Of a DNA stretch of 64,000 nucleotides, positions 41,607 through 49,886 are shown piece by piece. A program made the translations under genes and the position numbers. The stretch's first letter is position 1. Each line of letters begins with the position of its first letter. The notes beneath the pieces were generated by a model. That model did not search any database and had not been told where the DNA came from. It worked only from the letters and a program-made list of their open reading frames with translations. The stretch lies in contig CAYWKU010000010.1 in NCBI GenBank assembly GCA_964459325.1, positions 52,645-116,644 on the forward strand. Reading direction: 5' to 3'. Source of the DNA: CAYWKU01 sp964459325 (lineage in GTDB: Bacteria > RBG-13-61-14 > CAYWKU01).

Positions 41607-43010
41607 CTATCCCTTTTTCGAGTGAAATAAAGCGTTGCGTATTACAATCGTTCCTTCCAGAATAGCAGAACTCGCCTCATAGGTAGTTCGTAATTTTATC
41701 ACCCTTCTTATCAAATATCCGGGTCTCAAATAGAATTTTCTCAAAGCCTTTCTCCTAAATGCCGCTATCTGCCCGCGGGTGAGATGTCGAGTTGGCATGG
41801 CTATTTCCTCCCCCGCTTGGTCCATCTCGAAAGTACAATCCTCCGTAAGTCCAAGCGATATAGATTTTTTTCGTAACCCCGTGCCTCTTCGCGGGACCGC
41901 AAAATTGAAGGAGGCATAATCGGGATCCAGCGCTAACGCCAGGTCAATTGTCTCGTTGATTGAATATTCATCGTCCTCCGGAAAACCCAGAAGAAAAGTA
42001 GCAACCGTTCTCATATTTATTTTCCGGCACAGCTTCATCGCATCCCTTGCGGAATCCAACGATGTGCGCTTGCTATAGGCTTCAAGTATGTCCTCACTGG
42101 CGCTCTCAACCCCGAACATCACCGTGTGGCACCCGGCCTTTCGCATCGCCCTAGCCATCTCTTCGTCAAGAACATCAGTCCTGGTAAAACATACCCAGCC
42201 GAAGCCAAAACCCTCGCGCTCCATCGAATCAAGCAACTCGAGGCATCTTTGCCGCGAAGCTCCGAATGTCTGATCGTTTATATACAATTCCTTGAATCCG
42301 AGCTTCCGGAGCCAAATCAATTCCTCCATGACCTCCTCAACCGGGCGCATGCCATAACCTATTACATTCATTATGCAGTATGAACAAGGGTATGGGCAAC
42401 CGTAGTCCGTAAGAATAGTGGCGAATGGCCGCCTTTTCACAAAAGGATAACGATATCGGGCATTGGGAAATAATTCGTAAGCGGGAATTCCAACGCCAAA
42501 AGTTCTCTTGCTTTCGGTTTCCGGCCCCTTTAGTAATTCTCCGTCTTTGCGGATTATCATCCCGGCTTTGCTCTCATGCGGCTCCTTAATCCACTCCTTG
42601 AGACCGGGCGAAGTAAAATCCAGCAGCGCTGAATCCACTCCCGGCAACTCCTCCATAGTCTTCTCCGGCCGCTCCATAAACACGTCGCCGGTGACGCAAA
42701 TCAGACCGGAATATCTGCGACGCAGTTCGGACAGAAAAGAGACGTCCTCGGGCCAGGAAGCCGCTCCAATCAAGCAAAGAACTGCTGCCGGATGAAATTC
42801 ATCAATTTCATTGAAAACATGCCGTTGGGATTTTTTCTCGGCAATGGCGTCGATTACCTTTAGCCGATAATCATGTCTGAGCAGAGCGCTTTGAAAAGTC
42901 AAATCCACCGAGTGATAAAGGTAGTTGGCCTTACTTACCTTGCTGCAATAATAATCCCTGAGATAGGGCCTTTTACCCGGCGGATTCAGAAGGAGTACTT
43001 TATTTGGAAT
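41607..43010 (-). CDS. B12-binding radical SAM protein with an ATT start codon
   Basis: Conventional starts allow only a GTG at 42908 without a ribosome site. The frame continues upstream for 34 codons of typical N-terminal sequence (IPNKVLLLNPPGKRPYLRDY, then YCSKVSKANYLYHSVDLTF) to an ATT at 43010, preceded by GGAGGTGA with a 6-nt spacer. An in-frame TGA lies three codons before the ATT, and no ATG, GTG or TTG intervenes. The 467-aa protein has a cobalamin-binding-type domain, a radical SAM core with CPYPCSYCIMN, and TVATFLLGFPEDDEYSINET. The substrate is unknown. It may modify the glycan or its lipid carrier. Confidence 0.8.
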   Translation of the reverse strand: MPNKVLLLNPPGKRPYLRDYYCSKVSKANYLYHSVDLTFQSALLRHDYRLKVIDAIAEKKSQRHVFNEIDEFHPAAVLCLIGAASWPEDVSFLSELRRRYSGLICVTGDVFMERPEKTMEELPGVDSALLDFTSPGLKEWIKEPHESKAGMIIRKDGELLKGPETESKRTFGVGIPAYELFPNARYRYPFVKRRPFATILTDYGCPYPCSYCIMNVIGYGMRPVEEVMEELIWLRKLGFKELYINDQTFGASRQRCLELLDSMEREGFGFGWVCFTRTDVLDEEMARAMRKAGCHTVMFGVESASEDILEAYSKRTSLDSARDAMKLCRKINMRTVATFLLGFPEDDEYSINETIDLALALDPDYASFNFAVPRRGTGLRKKSISLGLTEDCTFEMDQAGEEIAMPTRHLTRGQIAAFRRKALRKFYLRPGYLIRRVIKLRTTYEASSAILEGTIVIRNALFHSKKG

Positions 43011-43079
43011 CTCCTGTCACCTCCCGCTCTGTTCCTGATTTATCGCAGATTATTCGCATTAATTATTATGTTATATCAC

Positions 43080-44906
43080 TTACCTTGATTTTTCCAGTTT
43101 CTCTATATATTCGAGGCCCCTTAAAGCCCCTTTATGAGCGGGAAAATCATCCAGAATTGCCCTGAACTCTGCCTTCGCTCCTTCCAGGTTCCCTTCTTCA
43201 ATAAAAATCTTCGCCTTGCAATAATGCGCCATTCCGCTTGCCGCTTGTAATGAAGAATACAACTCGTTCGCCTTTCGGAACGCCCTTAAGGCTCCTTCGT
43301 ATTCCTTTCTTTCCAACAGAAACTTCCCAAGCTGCATCCATGCAAAAGGGTCGCGAGGAAACAGCCGGGTTTGTTTTTCATAAGCTTTTAATGCCCTTCC
43401 GTAATCATCCTTTGCCGTAAATATCCTTCCCTCCAACTCCGCCAACTCGGGGTCCATACCTCGAAAGATTTTCGCCGCCTCAATGTAACCGGCTGCCTCT
43501 TCTGCCTTGTTTATACTCTTATTGAAATCGGCCATATCCATAAAATATGCCCCCGCCGCACCCCACAGTTTTATCAACATAACCAACGCAATCAAGCTCG
43601 CAACGGCAAAAGATTTACGCGCTCCTCTATTAGTGGATACAGCTTCCTTCGTCGAATCCATCGACAGTCCGAGCAGAACACCGAAAACTCCGGCCACTTC
43701 GATTATTTCTGTGTCGTAATCTATCATTGAGTGAGCGAGAAAAGCCACCCCGCCGGCGACTATCCCCGCCTTCAGCACATCTTTCCTCGGTGACTTCAAT
43801 CCATACCATAAAAAACCGGCGGCCAGCCATAAGAAACCGATTGTACCGGGTATGCCGATTTCCGACAGATATTGCACCACGGCATTGTGAGCGTAGCGGG
43901 TAGGCCCCGCCTGCTCCGGTTTCACTGAAAGATATGCAACGCCGAAATGACCGGGGCCCACCCCGGTCAAAGGATTTCGACCAGCTACCTCAAACCCGCC
44001 CCGCCAGTAATTTATGCGCTGGACGAACGGGTTATGCGGGTGACTTAAGTCGGTAAGCGTTTTTGCTCTCCGCAGTACAATACCCCCGGCGGCGATTAAA
44101 ACTATAACTACAACAACTACCGCCCCTGCCATCCATCTCCTGCTCCTCCCGACCATAAATGCCATCAGAACGAGCAGTCCGAAACCGCAGGCCAGCCAAC
44201 CTCCCAGCGAGCCGGTGAAGTAAAGTGCCATCAATTCGGAAACAATTACTACCACCGCAAATATTCGGTCCTTGTTTCTTTTTAAACTTGTAGCATTCAC
44301 AAAATAGCCGACGCTCAAGGGAATCAACACCGCCATGAGCCCGGCGAACATATCGGGAGAAAAGGTTGTGGAGAAAACTCTCCTACGCCCTAGCACTTCA
44401 GTTGCGTGCCGGGCGCTTTCAATCGGTCCGGCCCCGTAAGCCGAAACGTAATCGATGGTTCGCTCGAAACCTATAAAATACTGCCAAATCCCGTAGAGTG
44501 AAGCCACCAACCCGGAGCATAGCAGCGCTTTTATTACAAGTTCCTTTTCCTCATCCGAGCGGACAAGTGAAGCTGAAGCAACCGCCATAGCCACTACGGC
44601 TATGTATACATCCACCCGACCCAGCGCTACAAAAAAATTCCCCCCCTTGCTCTCCGTAGCCACCGAGGCCACCAGCGACCATCCAAGCCACAAACAAACC
44701 GCAAAAAACACGGGTATCCTCAATGGCTTGTTATCTTTGGCCAAAGCCGCCGCAAGAACTATAAGCAAAACCCCGAATCGTAAAAACGTATCCAGCGCCG
44801 CCCTGGTTCCGAAAAAGTCCAATCCAGACCCGGAAACCAGAGGTCTTAGAAAAATCAGGAGAAGGAAAAATAAAAACAAGCTTGAAGGTCGATGATTCCC
44901 GCTCAT
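43080..44906 (-). CDS. O-antigen ligase/polymerase-like protein with TPR tail
   Basis: The 608-aa protein has a dozen or so membrane helices (~1-445) with the Wzy_C/WaaL loop GVGPGHFGVAYLSVKPEQAG followed by TRYAHNAVVQYLSEIGIPGT, containing the Arg/His residues used by this family. Residues ~460-605 are TPR repeats (RALKAYEKQTRLFPRDPFAW, GALRAFRKANELYSSLQAAS, GAKAEFRAILDDFPAHKGAL). It would polymerise or ligate lipid-linked glycan on the periplasmic side. It overlaps the ABC permease end by 4 bp. A second protein of the same build lies at 47615-49582. Confidence 0.85.
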   Translation of the reverse strand: MSGNHRPSSLFLFFLLLIFLRPLVSGSGLDFFGTRAALDTFLRFGVLLIVLAAALAKDNKPLRIPVFFAVCLWLGWSLVASVATESKGGNFFVALGRVDVYIAVVAMAVASASLVRSDEEKELVIKALLCSGLVASLYGIWQYFIGFERTIDYVSAYGAGPIESARHATEVLGRRRVFSTTFSPDMFAGLMAVLIPLSVGYFVNATSLKRNKDRIFAVVVIVSELMALYFTGSLGGWLACGFGLLVLMAFMVGRSRRWMAGAVVVVVIVLIAAGGIVLRRAKTLTDLSHPHNPFVQRINYWRGGFEVAGRNPLTGVGPGHFGVAYLSVKPEQAGPTRYAHNAVVQYLSEIGIPGTIGFLWLAAGFLWYGLKSPRKDVLKAGIVAGGVAFLAHSMIDYDTEIIEVAGVFGVLLGLSMDSTKEAVSTNRGARKSFAVASLIALVMLIKLWGAAGAYFMDMADFNKSINKAEEAAGYIEAAKIFRGMDPELAELEGRIFTAKDDYGRALKAYEKQTRLFPRDPFAWMQLGKFLLERKEYEGALRAFRKANELYSSLQAASGMAHYCKAKIFIEEGNLEGAKAEFRAILDDFPAHKGALRGLEYIEKLEKSR

Positions 44907-45670
44907 TTAAAATCCCGTCGCCAGAATATAAGGGCGCACAGGCCGAGGAAAAAAGCGGAATAAAGTATACCCAACATCGCCGTGTAAATAAGCACGTTCG
45001 GGTCCAAAGGCTCACCGGAAGTTACCCAGCTTTTGAGGTTAAATCTTTCGAGGTCGGGAATAATACGAGTAAGCACCGCGAAGGTTTGAATGACCGTAAC
45101 ATCCTTTGCCTGGGCCGCGAAATCCCTCATGTCACCCACAAGATGACCCATTAACCATATCGCAAGGGTAAACAAAGCGCTCAGGGTGGGAGTCGTAAAC
45201 GATGAGAATACCATCGCTATCGAAGTGATTACCATAAACTCCAGAAACAGGAACAATATTGCCCAAAGAATATGCCACGGCGTATCGCCCAGCGCATAAT
45301 AAATCGAGCCCATTAACAGGATGGTCATCAATATGAGGTTTACCGCCAGGGTGATTTGAAGCCCCGAAAACTTCCCGAGCAGGAACTGGTACCTGCGGAT
45401 GGGCTTAGAAACTATAGTGTATATCGTACGCCGGTCTATTTCCTTGTAAACAAGACCTATCCCCACAAACACCGTTATAAGCGTGCCGAATATACTCACA
45501 AAAGCCAGCCCCAGATTTATCATCACCTGCATCGTATTTCCTACCGTCAGTTCTTGAAAAAAAATAGTGGAGCCAATAAGCAATAGGGTAAATACGAGCA
45601 GATTGTATAGTATTTTATCTCTTATGGTTTCCCTGAACGTGTTCCAGGCTATTGCCGATATTCTCTTCAT
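44903..45670 (-). CDS. ABC-2 type transporter permease
   Basis: The 255-aa product has six hydrophobic helices, starting MKRISAIAWNTFRETIRDKI (the amphipathic N-terminal helix usual in ABC-2 permeases), then YNLLVFTLLLIGSTIFFQEL, and ending near LYSAFFLGLCALIFWRRDFK. KEIDRRTIYTIVSKPIRRYQ is typical of the NosY/GldF-like subgroup. It overlaps the ATPase gene by 4 bp, forming one exporter. The cargo is unknown; glycan or a component of the Wzy-TPR system is possible. Confidence 0.88.
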   Translation of the reverse strand: MKRISAIAWNTFRETIRDKILYNLLVFTLLLIGSTIFFQELTVGNTMQVMINLGLAFVSIFGTLITVFVGIGLVYKEIDRRTIYTIVSKPIRRYQFLLGKFSGLQITLAVNLILMTILLMGSIYYALGDTPWHILWAILFLFLEFMVITSIAMVFSSFTTPTLSALFTLAIWLMGHLVGDMRDFAAQAKDVTVIQTFAVLTRIIPDLERFNLKSWVTSGEPLDPNVLIYTAMLGILYSAFFLGLCALIFWRRDFK

Positions 45671-46629
45671 GACCCGCCCCCGGCATCTTCATTTCTTCCG
45701 TCGATGGCCTGCATGAAGTAACTCTCCAGGGAACCGCGTTTTGGAAACACTTCTATCACTTTGGCCCTCTGGTCCAATATCTTCCGCAGGACCTCCTCCA
45801 GTTCGTCCGGGTTCTCAAGCACAATATTGGTGGCCTCCTTCTTTTGAACGGTGCTGATGGTGGGCGACTCCAGTTTCTCGGGACTGGCCAACCCCTTAAC
45901 CGTTATCTCCATACCCTCTACGGGTGTTCCCATTATTTCGCTCAGTTCGCCCACAGCTCTCAGCCTGCCGGAATGAATTATCCCTACCCGGTCGCATAGC
46001 ATTTCCACGTCCGGCAATATGTGGGTACTGAAAAATATTGTCTTGCCCGCATTTTTCAAACCGAGTATCAGGTCGCGGATTTCCTTACGACCAACCGGGT
46101 CGAGCCCGCTCATGGGCTCATCCAATATCAACAACTCGGGTTCGTTCAAAAGTGCCTGTGCCAACCCCAGCCTTTGCAACATCCCCTTGGAGTATTTTCT
46201 CAATTGCATATCAGCCGATTCTTTCAATCCTACAATCTCCAGAAGCTGCGCGGATTTTTGCAAACGCTGTTTTTTCGACAGCTTCACCAGCTGACCGTAA
46301 AAACTGAGAAACTCCCTCGCCGTAAGATAATCATAGAAATAAGGATTCTCGGGCAAAAAACCCATCCTGTTTTTTATTTTGATTTCATGATGAGGCCTGC
46401 CGAATATTTTTATTTGGCCCCCGCTGGGGTAAATTAGGCCCATCATCATTTTTATGGTAGTGGTTTTCCCAGCTCCGTTAGGGCCAAGAAACCCGAAAAT
46501 TTCATTATCGTAGATTTGCATTTCCAACCCTCTGACGGCCCTTACTTTCCGTCCCCAAAAACCGGTTCTGAAGGTTTTCGATAAACCTTCTATCTCCATA
46601 ACCGATTGTGTGTTTTTATCGCCGCTCAA
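45667..46629 (-). CDS. ABC transporter ATP-binding protein
   Basis: The 320-aa ATPase shows Walker A GPNGAGKTT, Q-loop region GFLPENPYFYDYLTAREFLS, signature RKYSKGMLQRLGLAQALL and Walker B ELLILDEPMSGLDPVGRK, followed by FFSTHILPDVEMLCDRVGII. A C-terminal extension (~235-320) is typical of the CcmA/NatA/GldA group. It pairs with the overlapping permease. The FSTH-loop residues are intact, so it should be active. Confidence 0.93.
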   Translation of the reverse strand: MSGDKNTQSVMEIEGLSKTFRTGFWGRKVRAVRGLEMQIYDNEIFGFLGPNGAGKTTTIKMMMGLIYPSGGQIKIFGRPHHEIKIKNRMGFLPENPYFYDYLTAREFLSFYGQLVKLSKKQRLQKSAQLLEIVGLKESADMQLRKYSKGMLQRLGLAQALLNEPELLILDEPMSGLDPVGRKEIRDLILGLKNAGKTIFFSTHILPDVEMLCDRVGIIHSGRLRAVGELSEIMGTPVEGMEITVKGLASPEKLESPTISTVQKKEATNIVLENPDELEEVLRKILDQRAKVIEVFPKRGSLESYFMQAIDGRNEDAGGGS

Positions 46630-46648
46630 TTCAACCTTCCTCCTGCCT

Positions 46649-47542
46649 TCAGGGCATATAGACCTTCAACCTTCCGATAGTGGTGCTTTCGGCCTTGCAG
46701 TCTTCTTTGTCCAACCTGTAGGTCCCACCGATACCGTCGGAGGGAACATGTCTTATGAGTCCCTCTTTCACCAAAACTTCCAAACTTTCCGGACAATGCC
46801 CCACTTTTTGCACATATATGTCAATGTATTTATCCAACTCTTGTGCTATCTCCTCTGCTTTTACTCTTTTAATCTGGCGTTTCAATTCTTTTTTAACATC
46901 TTCGTCGGCAGTGGAGCTAAGCTGTATTCTCAATCCCATCAAGGCCGCCTCCGGGCCTTTCCCATGCGCGCTCAAGCTCGTGGCCAGCTGGGCGTATAGC
47001 GGAAATTTCCGGAGCCGATAAGCCCGGTCATAAAGATTGGCCGCCTTTGCATATTCATGTTGGTAATAAAAAAGATGGAAACCGTAATCCTGTGCCAGGC
47101 GCCAACTATCGGGGGCAGCGTAAAACCCCATCCTTAATATTTTCTCCCCCTCCCGCTTCCTTATCTCCAGAGGCCTTACGTCGTAATACATCAGATTAAG
47201 CCACGAAAACTCATAAACATAATAATAGTGAAGACCCAGGCTATTGATAATTCGGACCATAGGATATACCTGCTTCATGGGCAGAGAGTTGGTGTCGGAG
47301 TAAGCGCAGTACTGAATAAGCTTAAGCCAATAATAGGTGGCAAGGGCCTGCTCGTAACCCAGGCTCATAACCTTCAAAGCCTTGCCCTGGAATATAACCT
47401 TGTCTCCCTGAGCACCAGCGACCTTTCGGGGCGCCACCTCTTCCAATCTATGGTCAAGCGCCAATCCGCCGGCCCAGGTCAAGCTCAACAACGCCAGGGC
47501 GATGGGATATATCAACAAATGTTTAGCTCCGTTCTTCAACAT
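46649..47542 (-). CDS. Helical-repeat protein with N-terminal membrane anchor
   Basis: The 297-aa product has an N-terminal signal anchor (KHLLIYPIALALLSLTWAGG) and then helical repeats rich in Tyr and Ala (YEQALATYYWLKLIQYCAYS, YYHEYAKAANLYDRAYRLRK-type units) that look TPR-like. A short C-terminal part (~245-297: KVGHCPESLEVLVKEGLIRH, IGGTYRLDKE) resembles the end of pseudopilin-adjacent proteins but is not recognised. It sits between the ABC exporter and a Wzy-TPR gene, co-directional with both, so an assembly role is likely. Confidence 0.75.
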   Translation of the reverse strand: MLKNGAKHLLIYPIALALLSLTWAGGLALDHRLEEVAPRKVAGAQGDKVIFQGKALKVMSLGYEQALATYYWLKLIQYCAYSDTNSLPMKQVYPMVRIINSLGLHYYYVYEFSWLNLMYYDVRPLEIRKREGEKILRMGFYAAPDSWRLAQDYGFHLFYYQHEYAKAANLYDRAYRLRKFPLYAQLATSLSAHGKGPEAALMGLRIQLSSTADEDVKKELKRQIKRVKAEEIAQELDKYIDIYVQKVGHCPESLEVLVKEGLIRHVPSDGIGGTYRLDKEDCKAESTTIGRLKVYMP

Positions 47543-47614
47543 AAATCCCGTTGGTTCTTATAAGGTTATTAAGCCTCATCTTCCTTTTCAACGCCAATGC
47601 TTCTGAACACCGGT

Positions 47615-49582
47615 CTATTTATTTTCAAGGCGAATACCGCCGGATTCAACCAAAGACGGTATTTCCCGGGCGTCCTTCTCCACCTGCTCCATGTCCAGGT
47701 CAGCCAGTTCCTGTTCGTATTCGGACGAAAAAGTCTTCGGGACATTTCCCGCTTTTTCTTTAAGAAGCTTGTATTGTCCCACTGCCTTATCATCATTACC
47801 CATTTTCGCCAGAGCCTGCACCAGCTTCCATCGGGCCTCCAAATAATTCGGTTCGATTTCCAATGCCTTGCGGTAACCCGTGGCCGCCTTTCCAATTTCA
47901 CCCAACTCCAATCGCAGATTCCCCTCCCTCACATAATAAAAAGGATTATACGGCTCAACTTCCTGACACTTCTCATATTTTTCAATCGCGGCCCTCAAAA
48001 AGCTTTCCTTTCTTTTCTGGTCAGCGGCCGGCATATTTACAAACAGTGCGGCGTAAGCGGCGGGATATTTGTCCTCCAGAGGGTTGAGCTCCATCGCGTA
48101 ATCCATATACTCCAGCGAAAGACCGAGATGTGCTTCCTCCCCGTTACGCCTCCACAAAGCTTTCTGTCGCGTGGCCCGATTGTACCAGTAGCTTGCGTTG
48201 TCGGGAGCCAGTTTCGTGGCCGCTTCCAACCATTTCCCGGCTTTCATTACCCCCACCCTGTTAGCCTTGGAATTGGAATAATAAGCGGCCGCCGGGCTTA
48301 CTATGTTCCAGAAAGCCAAAATACCCACCAGCGGAACGGCCCATTTGGTCGCATTTGCCACCCTCACTCTCCCATAATGAAATTCACCCGACACCGAAGA
48401 CCATATCGCACCGGCCGACATCACTCCCAGAAACGTCACCGGAGGATTCTTGTGTATGGAATCCACAACCGCGTGAACCAGCACAGCCGCCAATATCCCC
48501 GAGTAAGCGGCGTATTCCTCGCCTCCCTCGCGCCGGGAGCGCCTTACGCCCAAAATCAGCAAATACGCCCCCATCCCCAACACCAGTATTCCAGCCAACG
48601 GCGACATCTCGCAAGACAAATCCAGATAGGAGCTGTGCGCCTTTCTGGCCACCTTCCCGTATCTGGCAAAAGCTTCCTCGACGGGAAATGCGTAACGGGG
48701 CGCATGATATTGATACATCCCGGGGCCTACCCCGAATGGCTGCTCGTACAGCATTTGAATGGAGCTGCCCCATATACCCAGTCGCGACCAGGCATACACG
48801 TCCGTCTCGTCAAGCCCGCTCAACCTGCTTTTTAACGGATTAGGCGCCAAGAGTACAAGGAAAACAAACCCGAGTATAAAAATCAATATCCGGCTGCCGA
48901 ACCTGGACCATCCCACCGCGGTTATCCCCACCAGCATGGCCAAAAAGGCCCCGCGGGACTCGCTCACCAGCACCCCCGTAATGGTCACAACCCAGACTAT
49001 ACAAAGTGCGGGGATATGCGGCCTGCTGAAAAGTTCTTCCTTTCTGCTGAAAAGAATCTTTGCCAGAGCTACGGCTCCCGCTGCGGCTACATACCCTCCG
49101 AAATAACTCGGATTGAAAAACGTGCCGTTCGCCCGGGACGCCCCGAATAAATACTGGCCGATACTCCATACCGCTTCCACGAAAGCGATGGCCGCGACGG
49201 CCCACAATACAGCGCTTATATTGCCCCTTCGAGCCACGTATGCGGCCAGGAAAAATACCCCCGCGTAGGCGGTGTAACTCATAACCCATTGCGTAGAGAT
49301 ATATGTGTATTCGGCACGGAAAGCTCCCACAACCAGCAATATCAGCAGAGCAAACCAAAAAAGCAGAAAACCGGACATAGGATAATCCAGAACGCCCCTG
49401 CCGAAATTCCTCCACATGGCGGCCAGAAGCGCTGCCAGTACAAGTAAGCGGCTTACCGTCCAACCGAGGTGGGTCGCTCCTCCATGATGGCAAGGCGCCC
49501 ATAGTAGAATCACAACCAGCACCGCCGTATAAAAAACGGGCGCCGCCCTCCGATTTTCATATTCCCCCGAGCCGGTTTCCAT
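47615..49582 (-). CDS. Second O-antigen ligase-like protein with TPR tail
   Basis: The 655-aa protein has a dozen or so helices (~15-430) with the family loop GVGPGMYQYHAPRYAFPVEE ... KAHSSYLDLSCEMSPLAGIL. TPR-like repeats follow (~445-640: GKWLEAATKLAPDNASYWYN, LEYMDYAMELNPLEDKYPAA, TGYRKALEIEPNYLEARWKL, VGQYKLLKEKAGNV). It is built like the protein at 43080-44906 but differs strongly in sequence. The two genes bracket an ABC exporter and a helical-repeat gene, so the five genes may act as one module. Confidence 0.84.
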   Translation of the reverse strand: METGSGEYENRRAAPVFYTAVLVVILLWAPCHHGGATHLGWTVSRLLVLAALLAAMWRNFGRGVLDYPMSGFLLFWFALLILLVVGAFRAEYTYISTQWVMSYTAYAGVFFLAAYVARRGNISAVLWAVAAIAFVEAVWSIGQYLFGASRANGTFFNPSYFGGYVAAAGAVALAKILFSRKEELFSRPHIPALCIVWVVTITGVLVSESRGAFLAMLVGITAVGWSRFGSRILIFILGFVFLVLLAPNPLKSRLSGLDETDVYAWSRLGIWGSSIQMLYEQPFGVGPGMYQYHAPRYAFPVEEAFARYGKVARKAHSSYLDLSCEMSPLAGILVLGMGAYLLILGVRRSRREGGEEYAAYSGILAAVLVHAVVDSIHKNPPVTFLGVMSAGAIWSSVSGEFHYGRVRVANATKWAVPLVGILAFWNIVSPAAAYYSNSKANRVGVMKAGKWLEAATKLAPDNASYWYNRATRQKALWRRNGEEAHLGLSLEYMDYAMELNPLEDKYPAAYAALFVNMPAADQKRKESFLRAAIEKYEKCQEVEPYNPFYYVREGNLRLELGEIGKAATGYRKALEIEPNYLEARWKLVQALAKMGNDDKAVGQYKLLKEKAGNVPKTFSSEYEQELADLDMEQVEKDAREIPSLVESGGIRLENK

Positions 49583-49630
49583 CGTGTCTTAGTTTCCCGC
49601 CGAAAGAGCGCCTTGTCAATCAAATACCAT

Positions 49631-49662
49631 AAAAAATACCTTCCGAATGGAAGGCATTTTTT
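49631..49662. terminator. Bidirectional intrinsic terminator
   Basis: CCTTCC (49639-49644) and GGAAGG (49649-49654) form a hairpin with loop GAAT, flanked by A-runs and T-runs on both sides. It would end the small ribosomal-protein transcript on the minus strand. Confidence 0.75.
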
Positions 49663-49716
49663 ATCGCGTTTGTTTATAGTCAATCACTCCGGGCGATTAC
49701 TTAACGCCGGAGAAGT

Positions 49717-49803
49717 TTACTTCTTGTTTTTCTTTTTCGATAATTGTTTCTTGTGCTTATGCTTGCGCATCTTCTTGCGACGCCACTTCACGACACTTCC
49801 CAC
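49717..49803 (-). CDS. bS22/mS38-like tiny ribosomal protein (COX24_C family)
   Basis: A 28-codon gene: MGSVVKWRRKKMRKHKHKKQ followed by LSKKKNKK. The MGSV-(I/V)-K start and the R/K-rich K-M-x-K-H-x-x-x body match the AURKAIP1/COX24-domain peptides known as bS22 in actinobacteria and mS38 in mitochondria, which bind the small ribosomal subunit near the decoding site. The start is GTG at 49803 with AAGGGAGGG 6 nt upstream, and a terminator follows. Its length is below usual gene-calling limits, so it is easily missed. Confidence 0.85.
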   Translation of the reverse strand: MGSVVKWRRKKMRKHKHKKQLSKKKNKK

Positions 49804-49886
49804 GGTATCCCTCCCTTCTTTTCAGATTTATTTCAGAATTTAAAATATATACACCTTTTCCCGAAAAATCAAATAACTCGCCGACT

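Noticed and set aside
47597..48835. 412-codon plus-strand open frame
   Set aside because: It is antisense to the Wzy-TPR gene and rich in Arg, His and Pro, typical of a shadow frame.
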